Of a stretch of 38,527 bases of DNA, positions 1-7,378 are shown in pieces. Made by a program: the position numbers and the translations under genes. The DNA lies in NCBI GenBank assembly GCA_902497065.1, contig CABVDH010000017.1:1-38527 (forward strand). The letters run 5' to 3'. Within the stretch, counting starts at the first letter, position 1; every line of letters begins with the position of its first letter. This DNA comes from an uncultured Collinsella sp. GTDB taxonomy: Bacteria > Actinomycetota > Coriobacteriia > Coriobacteriales > Coriobacteriaceae. The notes under the pieces are model-generated. The model was not told where the DNA came from and ran no database searches. It saw nothing but the letters and a program-made list of their open reading frames with translations.

Positions 1-101
1 CGCTCCAGCATCCTCTGGACCGTGTCCCGCTCGTGCCTCGTGAGCCTTCCGTAGGACCTCGGGACCGCCCTCGCGGAGCCCTTTCTCTTCTTTCCGGACA
101 T
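1..101 (-). CDS. IS30-family transposase, N-terminal fragment cut by window edge
   Basis: Reading the minus strand from the ATG at 99-101 gives a short open frame that runs off the window. It starts MSGKKRKGSARAVP and continues YGRLTRHERDTVQRMLER. The basic start followed by an 'RLT..ER..I/VQ..L' helix is the usual opening of the helix-turn-helix region of IS30-type transposases. The DDE catalytic domain would lie outside the window. Only 33 residues are visible, so the family call rests on this motif alone. A 38-bp palindrome lies 51 bp upstream of the start. It could be part of the element end or the palindromic target that IS30-like elements prefer. Confidence 0.6.
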   Translation of the reverse strand, partial: MSGKKRKGSARAVPRSYGRLTRHERDTVQRMLE

Positions 102-152
102 GCCGTCCTCCGATCTCCGGGGCCGGCCGATCCGGCCCTCAGGGTATCGGGT

Positions 153-190
153 TCCCACATTCATCCGCACATGTGCGGATGAATGTGGGA
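153..190. repeat. Perfect 38-bp palindrome next to IS30-type transposase
   Basis: Two 19-nt arms (153-171 and 172-190) are exact reverse complements with no loop; the centre is GCACATGTGC. It sits upstream of the transposase start. It may be an insertion hot spot, abutted inverted IS ends, or an operator. None of these can be separated from one IS end alone. Confidence 0.8.
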
Positions 191-333
191 GGTGTTCGGA
201 TAAAGTTGATAATCAAGGATTCAGTTTTCAGAGGGGTATACGCGCACACCCAGCCAGTGTCGGGTCAACTAGCATGGTATATTTACATTAGTGCTACCAA
301 GTTAGTCGCCGACCCTTGAAATGAGGTGCCGAG

Positions 334-1383
334 ATGAACGACATTCTCGCAAGAAGAGCAAGACGAGCAACTGTGGGCATCGCCCTTTCCGCGGCACTTG
401 TCGCGGGAATCGCCCCCGCAACGGCGATCGCGGCAGAAACCAGTTCCCCCACCGGTGCGGCCGTTTCGCAGACGAGCGCCACCAGCGGCAATTCGGGCGC
501 CCCGCAGACAGAAGATGCGGCCGCCGCAAAAGAAAAAGCGTATGCAGCCATGCAGGAAGCGCTCAAAAAACTCGAGGCCGCAAAAAACGCCGCAAGTCCC
601 GAGAAAATTGCGGAAATCGATGATGACATTGCCGCATTTCAAGAACTCTACGACATGGTGGTGGCGGAAGCCGCCAAACGGAGGGAACCCCTTCCCGCCA
701 TGCAAGCGAACGTCGATGCAGCCCAAGCCAAATACGATGAGGCCCACAACCGGACAAGCGGCCTTCAGGCAGAATTAGATAAGGTACTCAAGGAGCTCGG
801 CGACGAGGCGCCCAGCACAGCTATTAAGGAGCATATTAAGCAGTTGCGCAGTGAGATCATGTCGGCAGAAAGGCGAGAAGAATCTTGTGAAGATGATCTT
901 CACCGCTACCAACGCCGGCTCGAAAGCCAGGAAAAACAGGTTCAGTATTTCGAAAGTGAGGCAGAGGAAGCTAAAGCCCAGATCGACGAGGACATTGCCA
1001 AGCGAAATGCGCTCCTCGGCGATTTGGAAAAGGCGCAAGCGGCCTATGACGACGCCTGCAAGGCATACGAAGAGGCAAAGGCCGCGGCAGACAAGGCCAC
1101 CTCGCCCGAGATAACGAGACCCGCCGAGACGACGCCTCCCTCCGGCTCAACGCAACCCGCCGAGGCGACACCGCCCGTTGCCTCACCTGCAACCGGCAAA
1201 GACGCCCTACCAAGCTCCACCAAGCAGGCGAACTCGAGCAGCGGCAAGCAAGCAAATACGACCGCCGGCAAGCTCGCGAACACGGGCGACACAGCACCGA
1301 GCGCAATAGCACTCGCAGGAATCGCCGCCATGGGACTCGGAATAACCGCCACAGCCACACGCCGCATCAAGAACTCAAAATAG
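334..1383 (+). CDS. Secreted coiled-coil protein with sortase-like C-terminal anchor
   Basis: A 349-residue protein of unknown role, predicted to sit on the cell surface. It begins with a basic stretch (ILARRARRATVG) and a hydrophobic signal segment ending near ATAIAA (about residue 34). A low-complexity Ser/Thr/Ala region follows. From about residue 60 to 250 it is rich in Glu, Lys and Ala with heptad-like spacing, consistent with a long coiled coil. Residues 255-310 are Pro/Thr/Ser-rich and look like a wall-spanning linker. The tail has LANTG (residues 314-318), a hydrophobic helix and a basic end (TRRIKNSK), the layout of a cell-wall sorting signal. The motif is LANTG, not LPxTG, so anchoring by a standard class A sortase is uncertain. 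The ATG at 334 has a GAGG upstream. It is followed by its own terminator and shares no operon. Confidence 0.8.
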   Translation: MNDILARRARRATVGIALSAALVAGIAPATAIAAETSSPTGAAVSQTSATSGNSGAPQTEDAAAAKEKAYAAMQEALKKLEAAKNAASPEKIAEIDDDIAAFQELYDMVVAEAAKRREPLPAMQANVDAAQAKYDEAHNRTSGLQAELDKVLKELGDEAPSTAIKEHIKQLRSEIMSAERREESCEDDLHRYQRRLESQEKQVQYFESEAEEAKAQIDEDIAKRNALLGDLEKAQAAYDDACKAYEEAKAAADKATSPEITRPAETTPPSGSTQPAEATPPVASPATGKDALPSSTKQANSSSGKQANTTAGKLANTGDTAPSAIALAGIAAMGLGITATATRRIKNSK

Positions 1384-1428
1384 CCGACAGAGCATTCTGC
1401 CTTCACCAATCCACAAGCCCAGAGACAA

Positions 1429-1469
1429 AAAGAGGCTCGTTTCCCCGACCTAGGGAAACGAGCCTCTTT
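1429..1469 (+). terminator. Hairpin terminator after the coiled-coil gene
   Basis: Arms 1429-1445 and 1453-1469 pair perfectly over 17 bp (AAAGAGGCTCGTTTCCC). The stem ends in CTCTTT on both strands, so it may work in both directions. Confidence 0.8.
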
Positions 1470-1612
1470 AACTGCAAAAATTCAAGCAACAGCACCGCCG
1501 TCTCTTGAACCACGCAGCCATCAATGCCCAGACAACGCCAACGAGCAGCATTCCTTAAGGGATAGATTAAATTAGATAAACGCGCCTTTACGGGTGATTT
1601 TTGGACGACGGG

Positions 1613-1705
1613 GCCCGGCCGGTGACGAGGTATTTGGTAGTCGAGCGATCCCGCAGGCGCAGCCGAGGACCAGCGAGACACCAAATACCTCGCCGCCGGC
1701 CGGGC
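1613..1705. repeat. Large imperfect hairpin element
   Basis: Arms 1613-1638 and 1680-1705 match in 24 of 26 positions around a 41-nt GC-rich loop. The outer part is GCCCGGCCGG and the inner part AGGTATTTGGT. It lies just downstream of the SRP RNA gene in the minus direction. It encodes no convincing protein. The long arms and compact size resemble a REP or MITE-like palindromic unit. A role in ending or protecting the SRP RNA transcript is possible. Confidence 0.65.
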
Positions 1706-1730
1706 CATGTCGCGGCACCGAAAAGCGCCC

Positions 1731-1843
1731 GTGCGCTCGATGGATTCGGATGCCCGACAGAGGCTCCTTATGGCTGCTTCCTTCCGGACCTGACCAGATT
1801 CGGAACATGTCGTCATCCGAACCCATCGAACGCGCTAGGCGCT
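1731..1843 (-). ncRNA. ffs: Signal recognition particle RNA (small bacterial type)
   Basis: On the minus strand, 1771-1797 reads CTGGTCAGGTCCGGAAGG followed by AAGCAGCC. This is the universally conserved SRP RNA hairpin (GGAA tetraloop and the AGCAGCC strand) that binds Ffh. The flanks 1742-1752 and 1813-1823 pair (GGATTCGGATG with CATCCGAACCC), and pairing continues outward through CGCTCGATGG/CCATCGAACG, giving one rod of about 110 nt with no Alu domain. That is the small SRP RNA expected in Actinomycetota. Ends are estimated from the promoter 5' and the last paired bases 3'. AGCGC-ACGG-GCGCT followed by TTTTC (minus strand, about 1720-1737) could act as terminator. Confidence 0.93.
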
Positions 1844-1849
1844 CGGTAT

Positions 1850-1878
1850 ATCTTACCTGCTCCCGCCCGCCAGAGCAA
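1850..1878 (-). promoter_or_regulatory. Promoter of the SRP RNA gene
   Basis: Minus strand: -35 TTGCTC (1878-1873), a 17-nt spacer, -10 TAAGAT (1855-1850). Transcription would start near 1843, which fits the 5' end of the paired SRP RNA rod. Confidence 0.6.
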
Positions 1879-1886
1879 GGTAGCTA

Positions 1887-1970
1887 ATTTGGGACGGAGC
1901 TTTTTTGACTACTTTTGCAGCCCGATTGCCAGAGCAGCCAATGAGTAGTCAAAATAGTCCCATCCCAAAA
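1887..1970. repeat. Inverted repeat with TGACTACT/AGTAGTCA core
   Basis: Arms 1887-1913 and 1944-1970 match in 21 of 27 positions around a 30-nt spacer; the inner TTTTGACTACT is exact. No gene overlaps it. It looks like a small palindromic repeat unit. Confidence 0.55.
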
Positions 1971-2002
1971 TGACCGGCTTGGTGCCGCACCACAGAAAGG
2001 AC

Positions 2003-2134
2003 CCATCTACTACGTTTAGGCCACAGGGGTCGACCATAGCCGACTTTTTCGAAAATCGGCAAGCTTTCTACCTGCGGTTTTGTTTTTGTAAATTCCGGGA
2101 TGGTCGAGGGTGGCCGGTTTAACGTAGTAGATGG
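2003..2134. repeat. 132-bp palindromic element, arms CCATCTACTACGTT
   Basis: The outer arms 2003-2035 and 2100-2134 are close reverse complements over about 33 nt, beginning CCATCTACTACGTT. Between them lie a short inner hairpin (CGACTTTTTCGAAAATCG, about 2040-2057) and an A/T-rich stretch. An open frame crosses it on the minus strand, but it has no start signal and merely follows the palindrome. I treat it as a non-coding repeat. Confidence 0.6.
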
Positions 2135-2199
2135 CCACGTTTCGTGGCAGGCGGTCCGACCCAAGGCACAAGGCAGCCAACCTCGAATGGACATTCTCG

Positions 2200-2268
2200 A
2201 AGTTGCGGTGGAATACGGACTGAATTGGCACCTTAAAGGCAAAAACACTCCGTATTTCACCGCAACTT
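2200..2268 (-). terminator. Hairpin after the TadA-glycerate kinase gene
   Basis: Arms 2200-2219 and 2249-2268 pair in 19 of 20 positions (AAGTTGCGGTGGAATACGGA). It begins 15 nt past the stop of the minus-strand fusion gene, so it can end or protect that mRNA. No run of U follows, and the long 29-nt loop is unusual for a classical terminator. Confidence 0.5.
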
Positions 2269-2283
2269 AAAGAGAGATGGGTT

Positions 2284-4065
2284 TTAGAGGCGGGCGAGGT
2301 CGTAGGCTCGCGCGGCAGACTCGCCGGCGCAGATGAGGTTGGTTGTGGCTTCTTGCACACCGAGCGCCTGGTCGAGGGGCATGGGCTTGCGGCAAATCGG
2401 CAAAACCAAGTCAATACCCTGCTCATACACCGTGTCCAGGTTGACGGCGCGACCGCCCACGACGGCGACCACCGGCTTGCCATATCGCTTCGCACGACGG
2501 GCCACACCCACCGGCGCCTTTCCAGCGGCGGACTGCTCGTCCATATTGCCCTCGCCCGTTATGACCAGGTCGACATCGCGCACGCGCTCGTCAAACTCCA
2601 CGAGATCGAGCACCGTCTCTACACCCGAGCGCAGCTCCGCACTGAGCGCCAGCAACGCCGCGCCCAAGCCACCGGCAGCGCCCGCGCCGGGCACACCGAG
2701 CACCGAGCCAAATGTCCGTGCGCCCTCGGGTGTGCGCAACAAACCCTGGGCTCGAGCTCCGGCAATCGCCGTATCGAGCAAGCGACCGTAGCCGACCATC
2801 CAGCTGTCGCACCTGCTCAGTGCCTCGGCATCATCCGCCGGCAGACCCTTCTGCCCGCCGAACACCGCAAGCGCGCCGCGACGCCCTACGAGCGGATTCT
2901 CGACATCGGAGAGTACAACGACGCGAGCGCCATCCAAAGCCTGCAGCGCCGGCTCCAAATCAACGCTCGCCACGTGTTCAAGGCCCGCAAGACCGGGGGC
3001 GACATCGCAGCCCTGATCATCGACCACGCACGCGCCCAGCGCCTGCAGCATGCCGGCGCCACCGTCGTTGGTGGCACTGCCGCCCAGACCAATATAGATA
3101 GTCTTTGCCCCGGCGCGAACCGCACGGAGCATCAGCTCGCCCACGCCATAGGTCGAAGCCGCGAGCGCCGCCGATTCCGTGCAGGGTGAATACCCAATAC
3201 CCGCCGCCTCGGCCATCTCAATTACAGCCGAGTCGCGCTCGTCGTCCACCAGCATCCGGGCAGACACGCGGTCGCCCAAGGGACCTGCCACCTCGCAGGT
3301 CACAATCTCACCGCCGCACGCGGCAACGGCATCGAGCGTTCCCTCACCGCCATCCGCCAGCGGCAATGTGCACACCTCGGCATCGGGCCAAACGCGGCGC
3401 ACGCCTTCGGCAACCGCCGCCTCCGCCTGCGCACTCGAAACGCTGCCCTTAAAGGAGTCGATCGCCAGCAGCACACGGCGGGGCCGGCGGCACGCAAGAC
3501 CAAAGTCAACCGCCGTGCCAGCATCCTCACCGACACCTGCAAGCGCTGCGGCGTGAGCGGCGTGTGCCTCAAGATCGGCCCCACAACCGCAACCAGCGCC
3601 GCCCGCTCCGCGCAGACCGCCAAAATAGCTACTCAGCAGCTCGCGGCATTCATCCGCCAGGACCCCAGCCGTCACGTTAAACCGATGATTCAGGCGCGAG
3701 TCGGCATTCAAATCGTATAGGGATCCCAACGCGCCCGCCTTGGCGTCGCTTACGCCATACACGCAGCGCCCCACGCGCGCGTTAACCATAAGGCCCGCGC
3801 ACATGCAGCAGGGCTCGAGCGTCACATAGACCGTGCAATCGGAAAGGCGCCAGCGGCCGAGCGCCTGGGCAGCAGCGCACACAGCCGCAAACTCGGCATG
3901 AGCCGAAGGATCCTGGTCGAGCTCGCGCCGATTGTGCGCCCTCGCGACGATCTCACCGTCGCGCACCACTACGGCCCCGATGGGCACCTCGCCCACCGCC
4001 GCGGCGGCTCGCGCCTCCGCCAACGCCTCGCGCATGAACTTCTCGTCGATTTCGGTGATCGTCAT
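2284..4065 (-). CDS. Fusion of tRNA adenosine deaminase (TadA) and glycerate kinase
   Basis: A single 593-residue frame joins two unrelated enzymes. Residues 1-150 are TadA, the zinc deaminase that makes inosine at the wobble position of tRNA-Arg(ACG): HAE at 56-58 (zinc His and catalytic Glu) and the zinc cysteines in EPCCMC (Cys86, Cys89). Residues 151-195 are an Ala/Gly-rich linker. From about residue 196 it is a glycerate kinase of the GK1 (GlxK/GarK) family: DSFKGSVSS, LADGGEGT, GLGGSATNDGGAG and TGEGNMDEQSAAGKAPVGV. This family phosphorylates D-glycerate with ATP. Both halves look full length with motifs intact. The start is the ATG at 4065, preceded by AGGGAAGG at good spacing; a more upstream ATG lacks this and would crowd the divergent tRNA gene. 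The functional link between the halves is not obvious. Confidence 0.92.
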   Translation of the reverse strand: MTITEIDEKFMREALAEARAAAAVGEVPIGAVVVRDGEIVARAHNRRELDQDPSAHAEFAAVCAAAQALGRWRLSDCTVYVTLEPCCMCAGLMVNARVGRCVYGVSDAKAGALGSLYDLNADSRLNHRFNVTAGVLADECRELLSSYFGGLRGAGGAGCGCGADLEAHAAHAAALAGVGEDAGTAVDFGLACRRPRRVLLAIDSFKGSVSSAQAEAAVAEGVRRVWPDAEVCTLPLADGGEGTLDAVAACGGEIVTCEVAGPLGDRVSARMLVDDERDSAVIEMAEAAGIGYSPCTESAALAASTYGVGELMLRAVRAGAKTIYIGLGGSATNDGGAGMLQALGACVVDDQGCDVAPGLAGLEHVASVDLEPALQALDGARVVVLSDVENPLVGRRGALAVFGGQKGLPADDAEALSRCDSWMVGYGRLLDTAIAGARAQGLLRTPEGARTFGSVLGVPGAGAAGGLGAALLALSAELRSGVETVLDLVEFDERVRDVDLVITGEGNMDEQSAAGKAPVGVARRAKRYGKPVVAVVGGRAVNLDTVYEQGIDLVLPICRKPMPLDQALGVQEATTNLICAGESAARAYDLARL

Positions 4066-4116
4066 CGTTCGCCTTCCCTGTTGCAAATTCAAAACGATGC
4101 TATCATTACGATTCAC

Positions 4117-4206
4117 GGAGAGATGGCAGAGCGGTTGAATGCGGCGGTCTTGAAAACCGTTGAGCGCGAGAGCGTTCCGGGGGTTCGAATCCCCCTCTCT
4201 CCGCCA
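4117..4206 (+). tRNA. tRNA-Ser (anticodon TGA)
   Basis: A 90-nt class II tRNA. The acceptor stem GGAGAGA (4117-4123) pairs with TCTCTCC (4196-4202). The anticodon stem GCGGT/ACCGT encloses the loop with TGA at 4151-4153. A long variable arm (TGAGCGCGAGAGCGTT) is typical of serine tRNAs. The T arm is GGGGGTTCGAATCCCCC, and CCA is encoded at 4204-4206. Confidence 0.96.
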
Positions 4207-4209
4207 CTT

Positions 4210-4806
4210 CTAGTGATGCACCGGCGTCATGGTTCGCTCGAACAGCGCATCGACCACGTCGGCTATCTCAGGTCGACGCTCAAGATCGTGGCCCGATTCC
4301 CACCATATCGTGAAAAGTCGAATAATACCGCCGGCGACAAACTCAGACGTCGTCTCGAGTGACACGGGGGCCAGGGCATCCTCGGCAAACACGTTCATCA
4401 CACGCTCGCGGATGGAGCGGGCAATGCGGTCGCAAATAACGTTGGTCAACATGCCCGACATGCTGCTTGCCAAAATGTTATCCATGAGCCGCTCGTGCGC
4501 CAGAATCAAATCCATGGCATCGTCCAAAATCGCGTGCCGAAGCGCGCGCACGTCCTCGGCAGACACTGCGCCGGCCTCATGGGGCTGTTTTTGCGGCAAG
4601 CCCGACATGAGCTCATCGATATAAAAGGCAAAGTAATCGTTCTTGTCGCGAAAGTGCTTGTAGAACGTCGTGCGGCGAATCATGGCGCGGTCGCACAGCA
4701 TGGCAACCGTCAGGTCCTCAAAACGATGCTCCTCGAGAAGCTCGGTAAAGGCATCGAACAGGGCGCGGTAGGTTTTCTTGATGCGAAGGTCCACTGGTAT
4801 CGCCAT
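4210..4806 (-). CDS. TetR/AcrR-family transcriptional regulator
   Basis: A 198-residue DNA-binding regulator. The N-terminal TetR helix-turn-helix spans about residues 8-55: a recognition part LTVAMLCDRAMIRRTTFYKHF ends in the family-typical TTFYKHF. The rest is an all-helical ligand/dimer domain. The gene ends just 3' of tRNA-Ser, in convergent orientation. I chose ATG at 4806. GTG at 4794 is a plausible alternative, because the GAGG that would serve as its ribosome site touches the upstream ATG. The long hydrophobic-methionine extension upstream is antisense to the lemA start and rejected. The neighbour lemA diverges from it, so it may control itself or lemA; its target is otherwise unknown. 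Confidence 0.85.
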   Translation of the reverse strand: MAIPVDLRIKKTYRALFDAFTELLEEHRFEDLTVAMLCDRAMIRRTTFYKHFRDKNDYFAFYIDELMSGLPQKQPHEAGAVSAEDVRALRHAILDDAMDLILAHERLMDNILASSMSGMLTNVICDRIARSIRERVMNVFAEDALAPVSLETTSEFVAGGIIRLFTIWWESGHDLERRPEIADVVDALFERTMTPVHH

Positions 4807-5005
4807 CCTCAGGGCAAAGACAACACTCGTCAATCTGTCGCATATCTTACACCTGTATCTCGCGCGCTTTGCCCCGGTGCCGACCCCGACGAAAACACAA
4901 CGCTTACCGGAAAGTTCGGCACGACAAAACGTTGCGGGTATACTAGTAGCGTTATACCAACGGCAGCTGGCGCATGCCGCCGCGGCCATTCGAAACGGAG
5001 ACATC

Positions 5006-5557
5006 ATGCTTCCCGTCATCATCGGCATCGTTGTTGTCATTGTGATTGCCTGCGCCATCGCCGGCATCTACAACAACATGGTCACCAAGCGTAACCGCAT
5101 CGATAACGCCTGGCAGAACATCGATACGCAGCTGCAGCGTCGCAACGACCTGATCCCCAACCTGGTCGAGACCGTCAAGGGCTACGCCAAGCACGAGCAG
5201 GAGACGCTCTCCGCCGTGATCAGCGCGCGTAACACCGCCGTCAAGGCCACCACGCCCGAAGCCAAGATGGAAGCCGACAACGTGCTGACCGGTGCGCTGC
5301 GCCAGCTCTTCGCCGTAGCCGAGGCCTACCCCGATCTTAAGGCAAACACCAACTTTACGCAGCTGCAGGCATCGCTCGAGGATACCGAGAACAAGATTAG
5401 CTATGCACGCCAGAGCTACAACGATTGCGTGCTCAGCTACAACAACGCCATTCAGACGTTCCCGGCTGTCATCTTTGCCGGCATCTTCCAGTTTAAGGAG
5501 CGCCAGGGCTTCGAGGCCGCCGAAGCAGCCCGCCAGGCCCCGACCGTCAAGTTCTAG
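5006..5557 (+). CDS. lemA: LemA family membrane protein
   Basis: A 183-residue protein with one N-terminal membrane helix (residues 2-22, VIIGIVVVIVIACAIAGI) and a helical domain outside or at the membrane. The family hallmark NRIDNAWQNIDTQLQRR and the following DLIPNLVETVKGYAKHE are plain, and SYNDCVLSYNNAIQTFP near the C-terminus is also conserved. LemA function is not settled. The start at 5006 has GGAG 6 nt upstream. A -10-like TATACT lies at 4939-4944 with no good -35. LemA is often followed by a TPM-domain or peptidase gene; here it stands alone before a terminator. Confidence 0.93.
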   Translation: MLPVIIGIVVVIVIACAIAGIYNNMVTKRNRIDNAWQNIDTQLQRRNDLIPNLVETVKGYAKHEQETLSAVISARNTAVKATTPEAKMEADNVLTGALRQLFAVAEAYPDLKANTNFTQLQASLEDTENKISYARQSYNDCVLSYNNAIQTFPAVIFAGIFQFKERQGFEAAEAARQAPTVKF

Positions 5558-5593
5558 TAGTTTGACAGCGCATCCTTAATCGACCAAATGCAT

Positions 5594-5632
5594 AAACCGC
5601 CCCGTCGAATGCATACTTCGACGGGGCGGTTT
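5594..5632 (+). terminator. Terminator of lemA
   Basis: Arms AAACCGCCCCGTCGAA (5594-5609) and its exact complement (5617-5632), followed by CCTTTTTC. A strong intrinsic terminator in the plus direction. Confidence 0.9.
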
Positions 5633-5639
5633 CCTTTTT

Positions 5640-5902
5640 CGCGAAGGTCCCCCTCTAAGCGTCGTGCATTTTTAGGAGTATTCAACATAACCAAGAGCTT
5701 CGGGCGCCACGATAAATGCCAAAGACCGCGAATATCCCTGCAAATCAAACGCTGCCAGCCCATAACCCCGCCCATCATTCGTAGAAAACATCGAGAACTC
5801 CCGATTTTTTGCCCGAGGTCGGTATGCAGGGACCTTCGACTGCAGAATACTCGCAAAAATGCACGTCGCCACCGCCCCCACATGGCGCGAAGCAAAACAA
5901 AA
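5640..5902. other. Intergenic stretch with no supported gene
   Basis: Several open frames cross this stretch on both strands. None has a ribosome site, a recognisable domain or a sensible start, and the stretch is AT-richer than the flanking genes. It lies between the lemA terminator and a nested hairpin. A degenerate remnant is possible, but I see no function. Confidence 0.5.
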
Positions 5903-6013
5903 GGGCGACCTTCCTTTCCGGCGCACTCCGCAGGACGAAAGAACCTCCGCCGCACGAAGTGCGCAGCGGAGGTTCTTTCATGTCCGAGGACGCGCCGGAA
6001 AGGAAGGTCGCCC
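5903..6013 (-). repeat. Nested 111-nt hairpin downstream of ilvE
   Basis: The outer arms 5903-5924 and 5992-6013 are perfect complements over 22 bp (GGGCGACCTTCCTTTCCGGC...). Inside, 5937-5950 and 5966-5979 pair over 14 bp (GAAAGAACCTCCGC), with a further small GCAC/GTGC hairpin at the tip. It begins 23 nt past the ilvE stop in the minus direction and probably ends or shields that transcript. The inner hairpin ends in TTCTTTC and looks like a normal terminator set inside a larger inverted repeat. Confidence 0.7.
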
Positions 6014-6036
6014 TCGGGCCGGACAGCTAAGACAGC

Positions 6037-7089
6037 TTACGCGACGGTGTAAACCCAGTTGTGCTTATCCTCGACAGCACCAGACTGGATACCAGTCAGG
6101 GTCTCGCGGAGCTTCTTCATCACAGGGCCGATCTCGGTGTAGCCAGCCGGGAAGGTCACGGTCTCGTCGGCGCCGTAAACCTTGTTGTCGATCTCGCCAA
6201 CCGGGGAGATGACGGCAGCGGTGCCGCACAGGCCGCACTCGACAAAGGTACCGGCCTTGACCTCGGCCCACTCGACGGGGCGCTGATCGACGGTCATACC
6301 CAGGTCCTGAGCAACCTGAACGAGCGAACGACGGGTGATGGAAGGTAGGATGGAGTCGGTGTGCGACTGCGGAACGACGAGCGTGCCATCCTCTTTCACG
6401 AACAGGACGTTGGCGCCACCGGTCTCCTCGACATAGGTGCGGGACTCGGAGTCGAGATACAGGTTCTCGGCATAGCCCTCGCGATGGGCCTCCATCGTGG
6501 GCTTAAGGGACATGGCGTAGTTCAGGCCGGCCTTGATGTTGCCGGTGCCGTGCGGTGCAGCACGGTCATACTCGGAAACGCGCAGCTTGACGGGCTTGAG
6601 GCCGCCCTTAAAGTACGGACCGACCGGGGTCACGAGAATGCGGAACGTGTACTCAGGAGCGGGAGCCACGCCGATCACGTCACCGGAGCCGATCATAAAC
6701 GGACGCACGTACAGGGTCGCACCGGAGCCGAAGGGCGGAACCCACGCGGCGTTGGCAGAAACGACCTGCTTGACGGCCTCAACGAACTTGTCCTTGGGGA
6801 ACGGGGGCATCTCGAGGCGCTGGGCAGAGTTATACATACGCTCAGCGTTCATGTCGGGACGGAAGCAGACGATGCTGCCGTCCTCGGCGGTGTAGGCCTT
6901 CAGGCCCTCAAAGACCTCCTGGCAATAATGGAAGATGCCGCCGCACTCGGAGACATGCAAGGTGTGGTCGGTGGTCAGGCCGCCCTCGTCCCACTCGCCG
7001 TCCTTCCAATGAGCCTCGTAGCTGTAATCGGTCTTCATGTAGCCAAAGCCGAGGCTACCCCAATCGATATCCTTCTTCTCGACAGTCAT
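6037..7089 (-). CDS. ilvE: Branched-chain amino acid aminotransferase
   Basis: A 350-residue PLP enzyme of fold type IV that interconverts Leu, Ile and Val with their 2-keto acids using glutamate/2-oxoglutarate. Family signs in order are GFGYMKTDY near the start, QEVFEGLKAY, RPFMIGSG, APHGTGNIKAGLNYA (with the PLP-binding Lys), EETGGANVLFV and ECGLCGTAAVISPVG. The last is typical of the longer class II-type BCATs. The start is ATG 7089 with AAGGAG 7 nt upstream. An in-frame extension further upstream lacks these signals. It is monocistronic: a promoter-like -10 lies about 150 nt upstream and a nested hairpin follows. No T-box antiterminator sequence was seen in the leader. Confidence 0.95.
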   Translation of the reverse strand: MTVEKKDIDWGSLGFGYMKTDYSYEAHWKDGEWDEGGLTTDHTLHVSECGGIFHYCQEVFEGLKAYTAEDGSIVCFRPDMNAERMYNSAQRLEMPPFPKDKFVEAVKQVVSANAAWVPPFGSGATLYVRPFMIGSGDVIGVAPAPEYTFRILVTPVGPYFKGGLKPVKLRVSEYDRAAPHGTGNIKAGLNYAMSLKPTMEAHREGYAENLYLDSESRTYVEETGGANVLFVKEDGTLVVPQSHTDSILPSITRRSLVQVAQDLGMTVDQRPVEWAEVKAGTFVECGLCGTAAVISPVGEIDNKVYGADETVTFPAGYTEIGPVMKKLRETLTGIQSGAVEDKHNWVYTVA

Positions 7090-7242
7090 ATGTCGCTCCT
7101 TACATACACAGTTGCATACTCGCGAACTCGCACGCAAGGACCGAGGCCGACCGCGTCGCAACGTCGCACGCCCGGAGCGTAGAGCCGGACGGGACACGCA
7201 AACGGCATCAAAGCCGATGGCACGTCGATTCGCATGCACGAG

Positions 7243-7271
7243 ATTGTACTCCGCACGCGCGTCGGATAAAA
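7243..7271 (-). promoter_or_regulatory. Possible ilvE promoter
   Basis: Minus strand: -10 TACAAT (7248-7243) with a weak -35 TTTTAT 17 nt upstream (7271-7266). It would give a leader of roughly 145 nt. No leader peptide rich in Leu/Ile/Val is visible in it. Confidence 0.35.
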
Positions 7272-7318
7272 CGTTTTTCTTTAACTAACTAAAGTAATTT
7301 CATTTGACCGAAGCTGAA

Positions 7319-7350
7319 GAGGCCCGCCACCGTAAACGGCGACGGGCCTC
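7319..7350 (-). terminator. Hairpin terminator after the DedA gene
   Basis: Arms 7319-7333 and 7336-7350 are GAGGCCCGCCACCGT against its complement with one mismatch. It lies 29 nt past the stop of the minus-strand DedA gene. Confidence 0.7.
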
Positions 7351-7378
7351 AACTGCACGGTTTGCGCGCTGGCTCGAG

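Noticed and set aside
1403..1816. Minus-strand frame of 137 codons
   Set aside because: It runs through the SRP RNA, a large hairpin and a terminator; no protein pattern.
1949..2260. Minus-strand frame of 103 codons (a hypothetical protein in some annotations of this kind of repeat)
   Set aside because: It is read out of a palindromic repeat and has no ribosome site.
5672..5926. Minus-strand frames of 84 and more codons between lemA and ilvE
   Set aside because: No ribosome site, no recognisable fold, and they run into a nested hairpin; at best a decayed remnant.
7090..7240. T-box leader or Leu/Ile/Val leader peptide before ilvE
   Set aside because: No T-box consensus and no run of branched-chain codons.
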